The notes: a model not told the origin generated them from the sequence alone. A stretch of 64,000 nt of DNA from Nocardioides daeguensis (GCF_019192965.1 NZ_JAHTKU010000027.1:1-64000), one strand, 5' to 3'. Positions 25,693 to 34,201 are shown, counted from the first letter of the stretch. Numbers and translations: made by a program.

Positions 25693-27072
25693 GTGCGGTT
25701 CACGGGGCGCAGGACGTCGGCAGTTGTGACGCGAGGGTTGGCCACGATCGCGGTGGCGGTGCTTCTCGCGGCGACCCTGCAGGTCATCGGGGCCGTCGGG
25801 GAGGCGACCCGGGCGCAGGCTGCGACCGCGTGGAGTGCCGAGGTGAGCGGCCGTCCGGATCCGTCGTACATCGTCAAGCCCGGGATCGTGTTCAACCACC
25901 CGTTCCGCAGCGCGAAGAAGAAGACGAAGATCCACCGCCGGATCGTGAAGACCGTCAAGAACGTCCCTGCCGGCGAGACCATCCGGCTGATGACGTGGAA
26001 CTTCGACTCGCCCCGGCTGACCCGCGTCTTCGTCAACGCCCACCAGCGGGGCGTCTCCGTGCAGATCATCATGTCCCGCGGCCTGGCGCGGTCGCAGGGG
26101 CCCGGGCGGTCGTACCCGACCCTGCGCACGGCGCTGGCGAAGGGCAACGCCGACCGGCCCAAGGCGTTGCGCAGCTGGATCCGGACCTGCTCCTCGACCT
26201 GCCGGGGCAAGGGTGGCGCGATGCACTCCAAGCTGATGCTGGTGAGCCGGTCGGGCGCGACACGCTGGATCGCGATGCAGGGGTCCGGCAACCTCACCGG
26301 CGCGGCGGCGGTCCAGCAGTTCAACGACTGGACCACGATCACCGAGAACCAGCCGCTCTACGACGGCTGGATGACGATGTGGAAGCAGTCGAAGAAGGAC
26401 CGGAACGCCAAGCCGCTGCGGTTCACGGTGCCGAGCACCACGACGCCGGGCTCGACGATCACCTCGATGTTCGCGCCCCACAAGCGAAAGATCGACCCGG
26501 CGCTCAAGGTGCTCAACCAGGTGCAGTGCACCGGCGCAACCAACGTTCCCGGTGGGCGGACCAAGGTACGGGTCGCCAACGCGGTCTGGGGCGACCAGCG
26601 CGGCGTCAAGGTCGCCCGCAAGGTGCGCGCGCTGGCCGACGCGGGCTGCGACGTACGCATCGTGTTCATGATGATGCCGCTGAAGATCCGCACCATCCTG
26701 CGTGGCCTGCCGGCGAAGCAGATGGTCTACATCACGGGTGCGACGGCCAACAAGTTCAAGGACCGCTACGTCCACATGAAGGGCCTGTCGGTGCAGGGCA
26801 ACGTCGCAGGCCGTGCCGACGGCAACGCGGTGCTGTCCAGCAGCGAGAACTGGACCCAGCTCGGCTGGCACTCCGACGAGCAGAACCTCGTCTTCTGGAA
26901 CGACGCCGCGCTCGCCGCGAAGTACGCCGACCACGTCGACCTGATCTACCGTCAGGCGCCGCGCAGCCTCAACAACTACGTGAACTCCGCCGACCCGAAC
27001 GGCCGGATCGTGCCCGGCACCGAGTTCCTCAGGCCGAAGGACTACCCGTTCGAGGAGCTCGAGCTGTACTGA
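25693..27072 (+). CDS. Secreted phospholipase D-like protein
   Basis: A 459-residue exported protein. The signal peptide has Arg residues followed by GLATIAVAVLLAATLQVIGAV and a likely cleavage after TRAQA. Two HKD-type motifs are seen: MHSKLMLV with downstream GSGNLTG, and VHMKGLSVQG with downstream SSENWTQ. This is the PLD-superfamily arrangement. The second motif starts HMKG, fitting HxK. GTG 25693 is chosen for CAGGAG 10 nt upstream. The substrate (phospholipid, nucleic acid or other phosphodiester) is not predictable. Confidence 0.85.
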   Translation: MRFTGRRTSAVVTRGLATIAVAVLLAATLQVIGAVGEATRAQAATAWSAEVSGRPDPSYIVKPGIVFNHPFRSAKKKTKIHRRIVKTVKNVPAGETIRLMTWNFDSPRLTRVFVNAHQRGVSVQIIMSRGLARSQGPGRSYPTLRTALAKGNADRPKALRSWIRTCSSTCRGKGGAMHSKLMLVSRSGATRWIAMQGSGNLTGAAAVQQFNDWTTITENQPLYDGWMTMWKQSKKDRNAKPLRFTVPSTTTPGSTITSMFAPHKRKIDPALKVLNQVQCTGATNVPGGRTKVRVANAVWGDQRGVKVARKVRALADAGCDVRIVFMMMPLKIRTILRGLPAKQMVYITGATANKFKDRYVHMKGLSVQGNVAGRADGNAVLSSSENWTQLGWHSDEQNLVFWNDAALAAKYADHVDLIYRQAPRSLNNYVNSADPNGRIVPGTEFLRPKDYPFEELELY

Positions 27073-27086
27073 CCGGTCTCGGGCGC

Positions 27087-27569
27087 TCAGTGCCCGAGCG
27101 AGGGGTCCCATCGGTTGGCGATGAGCTTGAAGCTCGGAGTGTCCTCGAGCGAGGTCATCGCCTCGTAGATGCGCTCGTACTGCGTCGACGCGATCCGCCA
27201 CGTGCCGTCGGCATCGCGGCGGTAGGTGTCGACGTAGTAGCCGCCGCCCCGGATCTGGACCTTGAAGTCGGGCACGATCACCGTGTCCTCGAACGCCCAC
27301 GACCCGGTGGCGGTGTCGCCGTCGACGTCGATCTCGGGGTGGTTGGCGATGTGGACGGTGATGATCTCGGGGCCGAGGGTCTTGGCCATGTAGTCGACGA
27401 CGTCGGTCCGGCTGCTGAAGTGCAGCGGCTCGCCCATCGCCTGGGTGCCGTACTTCGCGTCGACGTCCTCGGCCAGGCAGTCGGCGTACTCGTCCCACTT
27501 CTTCAGGTCCAGGGTGCGGAAGTAGCGGTGCTTGAGGCGCTTGATCTCCTCGATCGCGACAAGGTCCAT
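27087..27569 (-). CDS. NTF2-fold / SnoaL-like protein
   Basis: A 160-residue protein with the NTF2-like cone fold (IEEIKRLKHRYFRTLDLKKWDEYADCLAEDV at the start, then TVHIANHPEIDVDGDTATGSWAF and YYVDTYRRDADGTWRIAST). Relatives include limonene-epoxide-hydrolase-like and ketosteroid-isomerase-like enzymes. TACAGT (complement of 27576-27581) lies 6 nt from its ATG, so the transcript is probably leaderless. A KstR-like operator touches that -10. A role in steroid or terpenoid metabolism is inferred only from the operator and the fold. Confidence 0.87.
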   Translation of the reverse strand: MDLVAIEEIKRLKHRYFRTLDLKKWDEYADCLAEDVDAKYGTQAMGEPLHFSSRTDVVDYMAKTLGPEIITVHIANHPEIDVDGDTATGSWAFEDTVIVPDFKVQIRGGGYYVDTYRRDADGTWRIASTQYERIYEAMTSLEDTPSFKLIANRWDPSLGH

Positions 27570-27579
27570 GGCGGCACTG

Positions 27580-27593
27580 TAGAACGTGTTCTA
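27580..27593. promoter_or_regulatory. KstR-like TetR operator (TnnAACnnGTTnnA)
   Basis: TAGAACGTGTTCTA is a perfect 14-bp palindrome that matches the mycobacterial KstR consensus TnnAACnnGTTnnA. It overlaps the -10 of the NTF2-fold gene by 2 bp and lies 44 bp before the start of the divergent DksA-like gene. No regulator gene of this type is in the window. Confidence 0.7.
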
Positions 27594-27637
27594 GAAATGG
27601 TCGAGGCCTGTCGGTGGGCGGTGGCAGCATCGTGGCC

Positions 27638-27985
27638 GTGGTGGGTGCACGCGAGCTGCTGGAGATCGAGCGGGACGAGGCTCGGCAGCGCCTCGCCGGC
27701 CTGACCGGCAGCTTCGCCGAGGTCGTCGCGGCCTCCCGCGACACCAATGCCGACGACGAGCACGACCCCGAGGGCGCGACCATCGCCTTCGAGCGCTCCC
27801 AGCTGGCGACCCTCGTGGCGCAGGTGCGGCGGCACCTGGCCGAGGTCGACGCCGCCCTCGTCCGGCTCGACGCCGGCACGTACGGCGTGTGCGAGACGTG
27901 CGGCCGTCGGATCGCCGAGGCACGGCTCGAGGTGCGCCCGACGGCCCGGACCTGCGTGGGCTGCCGACCTACGCTGGCCCGGTGA
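27638..27985 (+). CDS. TraR/DksA-type C4 zinc-finger protein
   Basis: A 115-residue protein with an N-terminal coiled-coil-forming region (ARELLEIERDEARQRLAGL), the segment SRDTNADDEHDPEGATIAFERSQ and a C-terminal C4 zinc finger (CETCGRRIAE...CVGC). Some relatives act on RNA polymerase through the secondary channel; most actinobacterial ones are uncharacterised. GTG 27638 agrees with the family N terminus and has CAGCAT 7 nt upstream; GTGs at 27614, 27632 and 27641 are alternatives. Its end overlaps arr by 4 nt. Confidence 0.87.
   Translation: MVGARELLEIERDEARQRLAGLTGSFAEVVAASRDTNADDEHDPEGATIAFERSQLATLVAQVRRHLAEVDAALVRLDAGTYGVCETCGRRIAEARLEVRPTARTCVGCRPTLAR
27970..27975 (+). promoter_or_regulatory. 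-10 element (TACGCT) of arr inside the DksA-like gene
   Basis: TACGCT lies 6 nt before the arr GTG, inside the last codons of the upstream gene. It suggests arr can be transcribed by itself as a leaderless message. No convincing -35 is visible. Confidence 0.45.
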
Positions 27986-28392
27986 GCGACGCGCTGGACG
28001 AGGGACCCTTCTTCCACGGGACGAAGGCCGACCTGCGGGTCGGCGACCTCCTCACGGCCGGCTTCCGGTCGAACTACCGGCCCGAGGTGGTGATGAACCA
28101 CGTCTACTTCACCGCCCTGTGCGACGGCGCCGGCCTGGCCGCCGAGCTCGCCGCCGGTGACGGTGAGCCGCGGGTGTATGCCGTCGAGCCGACCGGCCCC
28201 TTCGAGAACGACCCGAACGTCACCGACAAGAGGTTCCCCGGCAACCCGACGCGCTCCTATCGCAGCCAGCATCCGTTGCGGGTGGTCGGCGAGATTCGCG
28301 ACTGGACGCGACTGACACCGGAGGCGCTGCGGGGATGGCATGACCGGCTGGCCGCGCTGCGGGAGGACGAGCGGGGCGAGATCATCAACTGA
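27982..28392 (+). CDS. arr: Rifamycin ADP-ribosyltransferase Arr
   Basis: A 136-residue enzyme that inactivates rifampicin by ADP-ribosylation with NAD. Strong family segments are FFHGTKADLRVGDLLTAGF, SNYRPE, HVYFTA, AAELAAGDGEPRVYAVEPTG and FENDPNVTDKRFPGNPTRSY. The length is that of Arr (about 140). GTG 27982 is chosen for TACGCT 6 nt upstream and because it begins just before the conserved core. It is a chromosomal intrinsic-resistance gene here, with no integron or transposon around it. Confidence 0.94.
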   Translation: MSDALDEGPFFHGTKADLRVGDLLTAGFRSNYRPEVVMNHVYFTALCDGAGLAAELAAGDGEPRVYAVEPTGPFENDPNVTDKRFPGNPTRSYRSQHPLRVVGEIRDWTRLTPEALRGWHDRLAALREDERGEIIN

Positions 28393-28401
28393 GGCGCTGG
28401 C

Positions 28402-28875
28402 TCACGCGCCGTCGTACGCCGACTGCAGCTGCGCCACGTCGATCTTGCCCATCGTCAGCATCGCCCGGCACACCCGCTGGTTCGCCTCGCTCGTGTAGTC
28501 GCCGCTGAGCTCCTCGAGCTCGACGGGGACGACCTGCCACGAGACGCCGAACTTGTCCCGGCACCAGCCGCAGGGCCCTGCCTCGCCGCCGTCGGCGGTG
28601 AGGAGGTCCCAGTAGTGGTCGACCTCGGCCTGGCCCTGGACGCGGAGGTAGAACGAGAAGGCCTCGTTGAGGTGGAACTCCGGGCCGGCGTTGAGTCCGA
28701 TCACGTCGTGGCCGGCGACGGTGAACTCGACGACCTCGGCGACGGAGGTGCCGGGCTCGGTCCAGGCGGTGACGACGCGGCCGACGGAGGAGTCGGGGAT
28801 GTGCTCGGCGTAGAACTTCGCGGCGTCGACGGCCTTGTTGTTGCCGAACCACAGGTGGGTGCGTACCGAGACCAT
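28402..28875 (-). CDS. PhnB-like VOC family protein
   Basis: A 157-residue VOC protein of the PhnB/3-demethylubiquinone-methyltransferase-like group (HLWFGNNKAVDAAKFYAEHIP at the N terminus, CGWCRDKFGVSWQVVP in the second half). The C-terminal SEANQRVCRAMLTMGKIDVAQLQ is typical. ATG 28875 has AAGGAGA upstream on the minus strand. The substrate is unknown. It lies tail to tail with arr, 9 bp apart. Confidence 0.88.
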   Translation of the reverse strand: MVSVRTHLWFGNNKAVDAAKFYAEHIPDSSVGRVVTAWTEPGTSVAEVVEFTVAGHDVIGLNAGPEFHLNEAFSFYLRVQGQAEVDHYWDLLTADGGEAGPCGWCRDKFGVSWQVVPVELEELSGDYTSEANQRVCRAMLTMGKIDVAQLQSAYDGA

Positions 28876-28960
28876 TGCTCTCTCCTTGTCCGAGGACCCT
28901 CCGGTCGAGGGTCGTTGCCAAGGACGACCACGCGCGGAGAGTGGACTCATCGCGGGAGCC

Positions 28961-29353
28961 TCAGTCCAGGCAGAACTCGTTGCCCTCGACGTCGAACATG
29001 TTCTGGCAGGACTCGTTCTCGCCGTCCGCGAGGAGCAGTGTCCCGCGGCGCGCCCCGAGGGCCGCGAGGCGCGACGCCGAGGCCTCGGGCGCGGCGAGGC
29101 GCTCGGGGCCGGGCACGCCGGTCGCGACGCGGACGTCGAGGTGGACCCGGTTCTTCGCGGCCTTGGCCTCGGGGACCCGCTGGAAGTACAGCCGCGGGCC
29201 GACTCCCTCGGGGTCCTGGCAGGCGGCCCAGGTGTCCTCGGGATCGGGCGGGTGGGGCGGGTCGACGTAGCCGAGAGCTGCCTTCCAGAAGTCGGCGACG
29301 GCCCGGGGGCTCGCGCAGTCGAAGGTCACCTGTACCTGCCGCACCGAGGTCAT
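28961..29353 (-). CDS. VOC family protein (glyoxalase-like)
   Basis: A 130-residue VOC protein: VQVTFDCASPRAVADFWKAAL, WAACQDPEGVGPRLYFQRVPE and NRVHLDVRVA are the family blocks, and FDVEGNEFCLD ends it. TAGGCT (complement of 29360-29365) lies 6 nt before its ATG, implying a leaderless start. It is divergent from dnaE2; the two promoters share a 72-bp gap but no shared operator is apparent. Confidence 0.87.
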   Translation of the reverse strand: MTSVRQVQVTFDCASPRAVADFWKAALGYVDPPHPPDPEDTWAACQDPEGVGPRLYFQRVPEAKAAKNRVHLDVRVATGVPGPERLAAPEASASRLAALGARRGTLLLADGENESCQNMFDVEGNEFCLD

Positions 29354-29390
29354 GCGGGCAGCCTAGGCAACACCGGCGCCCCGCCACGCC

Positions 29391-29419
29391 TTGAGGTCGA
29401 ACACGTGTTCGACTATCGT
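29391..29419 (+). promoter_or_regulatory. LexA box and promoter of dnaE2
   Basis: TCGAACACGTGTTCGA (29397-29412) is a perfect SOS box. TTGAGG (29391-29396) and TATCGT (29414-29419) form -35 and -10 elements with a 17-bp spacer, and the LexA box fills that spacer. The ATG is 6 nt after the -10, so dnaE2 mRNA is predicted to be leaderless. Confidence 0.93.
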
Positions 29420-29425
29420 CGAGCC

Positions 29426-32400
29426 ATGGGCTGGAACAACCCGCCGGTCCCGTGGCGCGAGCTCGAGCGGCGGCTGTCCGGGCGGGCGCCCGCGCTCGAG
29501 GCGCCGGTGTCGCGCCGCAAGCAGCCGCGGGCCGAGCCCGACCGGATCAGCCGGCCGGACGGGGCGACGCCGTACGCCGAGCTCCACTGCCACAGCCACT
29601 TCAGCTTCCTCGACGGCGCCAGCTCGCCGGGCGACCTGGTCAAGGAGGCGGTCCGGCTGGGGTTGGACGCCCTCGCGCTCACCGACCACGACGGGTTCGC
29701 GGGGGCGCCGCTGTTCGCCGAGGCCGGCACCGACTACGCGATGCCCACGGTGTACGGCGCCGAGCTGACCCTCGACGTGCAGCGCTCGCAGAACGGCATC
29801 CCGGACCCGGAGGGCAGCCACCTGCTGGTGCTCGCGCGCGGAGTGGAGGGCTACCACCGGCTGTCGGGGGCGATCACCGAGGCCGGGCTGAGGGCGCCGG
29901 AGAAGGGCAGTCCCGCCCACGACCTCGACGAGCTCGCCGAGCGCGGGCGCGGGCACTGGGTGGTGCTGACCGGGTGCCGGAAGGGTGCGGTCCGTCAGGC
30001 GCTGGCGGCCGGGGGACCTGCGGCAGCGCTCGCGCAGCTCGACGACCTGGTCGGCCGGTTCGGCCGCGAGCACGTCGTGGTGGAGCTGACCGTCAGCGAC
30101 CATCCGGGCGGGGAGGAGGCCAACGACCTGCTGGCCCGGATCGCCGACGACCGGGGGCTGCCGGTGCTGGCGACGGGCAACGTCCACTTCGCGACGCCGG
30201 AGAGGCGGCGGCTGGCGGCGGCGATGGCCGCGGTCCGGGCGCGGCGCAGCATCGCCGAGCTCGACGGCTGGCTCGACCTGTCCGGTGGCGCGCACCTGCG
30301 CAGCGGGGAGGAGATGCTGCGGCGGTTCGCGCACCGCCCCGACGCGGTGCGCCGCTCCGTCGTCCTGGCGCAGGAGCTGGCCTTCGACCTGCGCAAGGCC
30401 TCGCCCCGGCTGCCGAAGCAGGGCATCCCGGAGGGGCGGACGCCGGGCGAGCACCTGCGCGACCTGCTGGAGAGGGGCTTCGCGCAGCGGTACGCGCACG
30501 AGCCGCACGCGGAGAAGGCCAGGCAGCGGGTCGAGGCGGAGATGCAGGTGATCCTCGCGAAGGACTTCGCCGGCTACTTCATCATCGTCCACGACATCGT
30601 CGCCTTCGCGCGCGAGCAGGGAATCCTGTGCCAGGGCAGGGGATCGGCCGCGAGCAGTGCGGTCTGCTACGCGCTCGGGATCACCGCCATCGACTCGGTC
30701 TTCTACAACCTGCCGTTCGAGCGGTTCATCTCCCAGCACCGTGAGGAGGAGCCCGACATCGACGTCGACTTCGACTCCGACCGGCGCGAGGAGGTGATCC
30801 AGTGGGTCTACGACACCTACGGGCGGCGCAACGCCGCGCAGGTCTGCAACGTGATCAGCTATCGCCCGCGGATGGCGGTGCGGGACGCGGCCAAGGCGCT
30901 GGGGTACTCACCCGGCCAGCAGGACGCCTGGTCCAAGCAGGTCGACAGCTGGGGGAGCGACGTCGAGAAGGACCTCGGCATCCCCGACCCGGTCGTCTCC
31001 CTCGCCGAGGAGCTGATCGGCGCGCCCCGCCACCTCGGCATCCACTCCGGCGGCATGGTCCTCACCGAGCGCCCGATCGGCGAGGTCTGCCCCATCGAGA
31101 AGGCGCGGATGGACAGGCGGACCGTGCTGCAGTGGGACAAGGACGGCTGCGAGTCGATGGGGCTGGTGAAGTTCGACCTGCTCGGCCTCGGCATGCTCGG
31201 CGCCCTCGACCACATGATCCGCCTCGTCGCCGAGCACCTCGGCCAGGAGTGGACGCTGGCGACCCTGCCCAAGGAGGAGCCGGAGGTCTACGAGATGCTC
31301 GGGCGCGCCGACTCGATCGGCGTCTTCCAGGTCGAGTCCCGCGCCCAGATCGGCACCCTGCCCCGCCTCAAGCCCGACTCCTTCTACCAGCTCGCCATCG
31401 AGATCGCGCTGATCCGGCCCGGCCCGATCCAGGGCGGCGCGGTCCATCCCTACATCCGCCGCAAGACCGGGCGGGAGGAGGTGACCTATCCGCACCCGCT
31501 GCTCGAGCCGATCCTGGGCCGCACGCTCGGCGTACCCCTCTTCCAGGAGCAGCTCATGCAGATGGCGGTCGCGCTGGGCGACTGCACCCCCGACGACGCC
31601 GACCTGCTGCGCCGGGCGATGGGCTCCAAGCGCGGCATCGAACGGATCGAGAAGGTCAAGGACAAGCTGTACGCCGGCATGGCGCGCAAGGGGATCACGG
31701 GCGACGCCGCCGACGCGATCTACGTCCAGGTGCTGTCCTTCGCGGGCTTCGGGTTCGCCGAGTCCCATGCCCTCAGCTTCGCGCTGCTCGTCTACGCCTC
31801 GTCCTGGTTCAAGCTCCACTACCCGGCGGCCTTCCTGGCCGGGCTGCTGCGCAACCAGCCGATGGGCTTCTACTCCCCGCAGTCCCTGGTCGCCGACGCC
31901 CGCCGCCACGGCGTCCTCGTGCTGCCACCCGACCTCGTGCACTCCGGCGTCCAGGCCGGGCTGGAGGCGTGCTCGTCGGGCGAGGTCGCGGACCCGCTGC
32001 GGTACGACGCCTCGCTCGCCGTACGCCTGGGGCTCGACGCGGTGAAGGGGATCGGCAGCGAGGTCGCGACCCGGATCGTGTCGGCCCGCGCCGAGGCGCC
32101 GTACGCCGACATCCGCGACCTCTCGCGCCGCGCCGCCCTGACCCAGGCCCAGCTCGAGGCGCTCGCCACCGCGGGGGCCCTCGACGGGTTCGGCCTCGAC
32201 CGCCGGCAGGCGCTGTGGATGGCCGGGTACGCCGAGAACGACGGCCAGCTGCCCGGCAGCACGCCCGCCCCCGCGCCGCCCACGCTCCCCGCGATGACAC
32301 CGCTGGAGGTGACCCTCGCCGACCTGTGGGCGACCCGGATCTCGGCCGACGTCCACCCGATCCAGCACTTCCGGGAGACGCTGACCGCCGCCGGGATCAA

Positions 32401-32734
32401 GCCGGTCGGCGACCTGCCGACGACGGAGGCCGGCCGGCGGGTGCACGTCGCCGGGCTGGTCACCCACCGTCAGCGCCCGGGCACCGCCGGCGGGATCACC
32501 TTCCTCAACCTCGAGGACGAGACCGGAATGCTCAACGTGGTCTGCTCCCAGGGCGTGATGCGCGCCCACCGACAGGCCGCCCGCAACCGGGTCGCCGTCG
32601 TCATCCGCGGCCTGGTCGAGCGCCAGGACGGCGTCACCAACCTGGTCGCCGACCGGGTCGAGCCGCTCGACGCCGTCCTGCCCGGAGCCGGCGACGCGCT
32701 GCAGGCGCGGCAGTCCTCCCGGGACTTCCGGTGA
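29426..32734 (+). CDS. dnaE2: Error-prone DNA polymerase III alpha subunit DnaE2
   Basis: A 1102-residue C-family polymerase. The N-terminal PHP domain starts with AELHCHSHFSFLDGASSPGD. The palm has PDIDVDFDSDRREEVIQWVY with catalytic Asps, preceded by GRGSAASSAVCYALGIT. The fingers, the LFQEQLMQMAVALG block, a helix-hairpin-helix region and a C-terminal OB domain (VHVAGLVTHRQRPGTAGGITFLNLEDETG) follow. Length and content separate it from replicative DnaE1. It is the polymerase of the ImuA'-ImuB-DnaE2 mutasome. Start ATG 29426 is fixed by the promoter geometry. Confidence 0.96.
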   Translation: MGWNNPPVPWRELERRLSGRAPALEAPVSRRKQPRAEPDRISRPDGATPYAELHCHSHFSFLDGASSPGDLVKEAVRLGLDALALTDHDGFAGAPLFAEAGTDYAMPTVYGAELTLDVQRSQNGIPDPEGSHLLVLARGVEGYHRLSGAITEAGLRAPEKGSPAHDLDELAERGRGHWVVLTGCRKGAVRQALAAGGPAAALAQLDDLVGRFGREHVVVELTVSDHPGGEEANDLLARIADDRGLPVLATGNVHFATPERRRLAAAMAAVRARRSIAELDGWLDLSGGAHLRSGEEMLRRFAHRPDAVRRSVVLAQELAFDLRKASPRLPKQGIPEGRTPGEHLRDLLERGFAQRYAHEPHAEKARQRVEAEMQVILAKDFAGYFIIVHDIVAFAREQGILCQGRGSAASSAVCYALGITAIDSVFYNLPFERFISQHREEEPDIDVDFDSDRREEVIQWVYDTYGRRNAAQVCNVISYRPRMAVRDAAKALGYSPGQQDAWSKQVDSWGSDVEKDLGIPDPVVSLAEELIGAPRHLGIHSGGMVLTERPIGEVCPIEKARMDRRTVLQWDKDGCESMGLVKFDLLGLGMLGALDHMIRLVAEHLGQEWTLATLPKEEPEVYEMLGRADSIGVFQVESRAQIGTLPRLKPDSFYQLAIEIALIRPGPIQGGAVHPYIRRKTGREEVTYPHPLLEPILGRTLGVPLFQEQLMQMAVALGDCTPDDADLLRRAMGSKRGIERIEKVKDKLYAGMARKGITGDAADAIYVQVLSFAGFGFAESHALSFALLVYASSWFKLHYPAAFLAGLLRNQPMGFYSPQSLVADARRHGVLVLPPDLVHSGVQAGLEACSSGEVADPLRYDASLAVRLGLDAVKGIGSEVATRIVSARAEAPYADIRDLSRRAALTQAQLEALATAGALDGFGLDRRQALWMAGYAENDGQLPGSTPAPAPPTLPAMTPLEVTLADLWATRISADVHPIQHFRETLTAAGIKPVGDLPTTEAGRRVHVAGLVTHRQRPGTAGGITFLNLEDETGMLNVVCSQGVMRAHRQAARNRVAVVIRGLVERQDGVTNLVADRVEPLDAVLPGAGDALQARQSSRDFR

Positions 32735-32752
32735 GGCTGGTGGCTGAGGTGC

Positions 32753-33250
32753 TCAGAGCCCGTCGGTGTTGAACTCGTCGCCGCTGACCAGCCAGGTGCC
32801 GTCGGTCAGGGTGAGCTGGTAGAGCGTCGTGATGTTGGCGAGGTCCGAGCCGACCTCGACCGTCGCCACCCCGTCGCTGCCCTCGAGCTCGGTCAGCCGG
32901 ACGTCGTCCTTGCCGAAGAGCGGCTCGCTGAACAGGTCCTCCCAGCTGGCGCACGCCTCCTCGCGGGAGGTCGACTCGTCGGCGAACAGGGCGATCGAGC
33001 GCAGGTAGTCGTCGGTCGCGAGGTCGCAGTCGCCGGTGACCAGGAACTCGGTGAGCGTCGCCGAGATCGCCGCCTCGTCGCCGTCCGTGATCGGGCCGCT
33101 GCCCGAACCTGCCTCCGGCGCGGCCGAGGGCGCCTGTGTCGTCCCGGACGGCTTCGGGTCCGGCTTCGAGCTGTCCTCGCTGCCCCCGTCGTCGCCGCAG
33201 GCGGTGAGGGCGAGGGGGAGCACGAGTGCCACGAGAAGTCGTCGGTCCAT
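32753..33250 (-). CDS. Putative lipoprotein
   Basis: A 165-residue exported lipoprotein. The signal peptide MDRRLLVALVLPLALTAC ends in an LTAC lipobox, so Cys18 is the lipidated residue. A Ser/Pro/Asp-rich linker leads to a folded domain (DEAAISATLTEFLVTGDCDLATDDYL, CASWEDLF, VEVGSDLANITTLYQLTLTDGTWLVSG) resembling small NTF2-like or DUF4878-type domains. ATG 33250 has AGGAA 8 nt upstream. It converges with dnaE2, 18 bp apart. Function unknown. Confidence 0.82.
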   Translation of the reverse strand: MDRRLLVALVLPLALTACGDDGGSEDSSKPDPKPSGTTQAPSAAPEAGSGSGPITDGDEAAISATLTEFLVTGDCDLATDDYLRSIALFADESTSREEACASWEDLFSEPLFGKDDVRLTELEGSDGVATVEVGSDLANITTLYQLTLTDGTWLVSGDEFNTDGL

Positions 33251-33357
33251 GGGGTCAGTTCCTACCGTACGGCGCACCGAGGCGAGGCCGATTCGGAGAG
33301 CCTGCGGGGCTGCGGTAGTGTTCCGTTCGCCTCGCACGGTGATCCCGAACGGGGCTT

Positions 33358-33431
33358 CGGGCTGTAGCGCAGCTTGGTAGCGCACCTGACTGGGGGTCAG
33401 GGGGTCGCAGGTTCAAATCCTGTCAGCCCGA
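33358..33431 (+). tRNA. tRNA-Pro (anticodon GGG)
   Basis: A 74-nt cloverleaf: acceptor CGGGCTG/CAGCCCG, D arm GCGC...GCGC, anticodon stem CCTGA/TCAGG with loop CTGGGGG (anticodon GGG), T arm with GTTCAAATC. The CCA is not encoded. It reads codon CCC and probably CCU. Confidence 0.95.
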
Positions 33432-33440
33432 CCGAACGAG

Positions 33441-33482
33441 AACCGCCTCTGACCTGGACGACTGGGACAGGGGCGGTTTGCA
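33441..33482 (+). terminator. Terminator-like hairpin after tRNA-Pro
   Basis: AACCGCCTCTG (33441-33451) pairs with CAGGGGCGGTT (33468-33478) with one G-U, followed by TGCATTT. It begins 9 nt after the tRNA end. Confidence 0.65.
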
Positions 33483-33725
33483 TTTCGCGGTCGTGTCTCT
33501 CCGGGGTCCTTCTGCGCGGTGGAGTCCAGCGGAGTGGGTGCTCCGCTTGCTGCCAAGCAGCAGGATCAGGCGCCGCGCCTACGCGGTCGGCATCCTTCCC
33601 GATCGGGCCGGGATCATCCGGCTCGTCGACACCGACCAGCCCGGGGATCAACCTCGTACGCCACCTCAGCAGAGGTGGCCCTCCGCGGAGGCGGGGGCGG
33701 TTCAGCGCGTGCGACGATCTCGGGT
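33483..33725 (+). other. Intergenic stretch without a supported gene
   Basis: Short open frames occur on both strands here, but none has a start with ribosome-binding support, a recognisable domain or a consistent codon bias. No repeat of the tRNA 3' end is visible that would mark an attachment site. I see nothing functional. Confidence 0.5.
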
Positions 33726-34163
33726 ATGGATTCGGGTTGGTTGCGCTGGTCGGCCTGTCTTGTCGTGGTCCAGGTGATGGTCGCAGCCGGCGCCGTACTG
33801 GTGGGACTTTGGCTGCTTGTCTCCGCGGTCCTCGACCCACTTTCGTGGCAGGAGATCGGGACAAGTGCTGCCATCGTCTTGAGTTGTCTCTTCTTCATGG
33901 CCGGCTGCGGCGTGGGATGGCTGTGCTGGCTGACCGGGTCAGGCAGGCGCCTGGCTCGCGCGGGTAGCCCGAGCAGGCTGCAGGTCGCCGCGAGTGTCAC
34001 ATTGGCCGGTTCGGTGACGTTCGGAGTCATGGTCTTCAGCGTCCGCGACTTCGTGACGCCGCCGGCGCTGATGGCGCTCGGTGCGCCGTCACTGGTCCTT
34101 GTCGTTGTCTCGTCAGGCCTGATCCGAGCATCGCGAGTGGGTCCACCTCCCCGGATCTCCTAG
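33726..34163 (+). CDS. Small integral membrane protein, unknown
   Basis: A 145-residue protein with four predicted hydrophobic helices: LVVVQVMVAAGAVLVGLWLL, then SAAIVLSCLFFMAGCGVGWL, VAASVTLAGSVTFGVMVF and LMALGAPSLVLVVVSSGLI. No family is recognised. No clear Shine-Dalgarno or -10 precedes the ATG, so the start is uncertain. It lies alone between tRNA-Pro and the convergent LysR gene. Confidence 0.6.
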   Translation: MDSGWLRWSACLVVVQVMVAAGAVLVGLWLLVSAVLDPLSWQEIGTSAAIVLSCLFFMAGCGVGWLCWLTGSGRRLARAGSPSRLQVAASVTLAGSVTFGVMVFSVRDFVTPPALMALGAPSLVLVVVSSGLIRASRVGPPPRIS

Positions 34164-34201
34164 TCCTGCGAGTGCCGAGGCCGATTCCGTAGGCGTGGTG
34201 G

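Noticed and set aside
33358..33725. tRNA-Pro as an integration site with a degraded island behind it
   Set aside because: No copy of the tRNA 3' end, integrase or base-composition break was found downstream.
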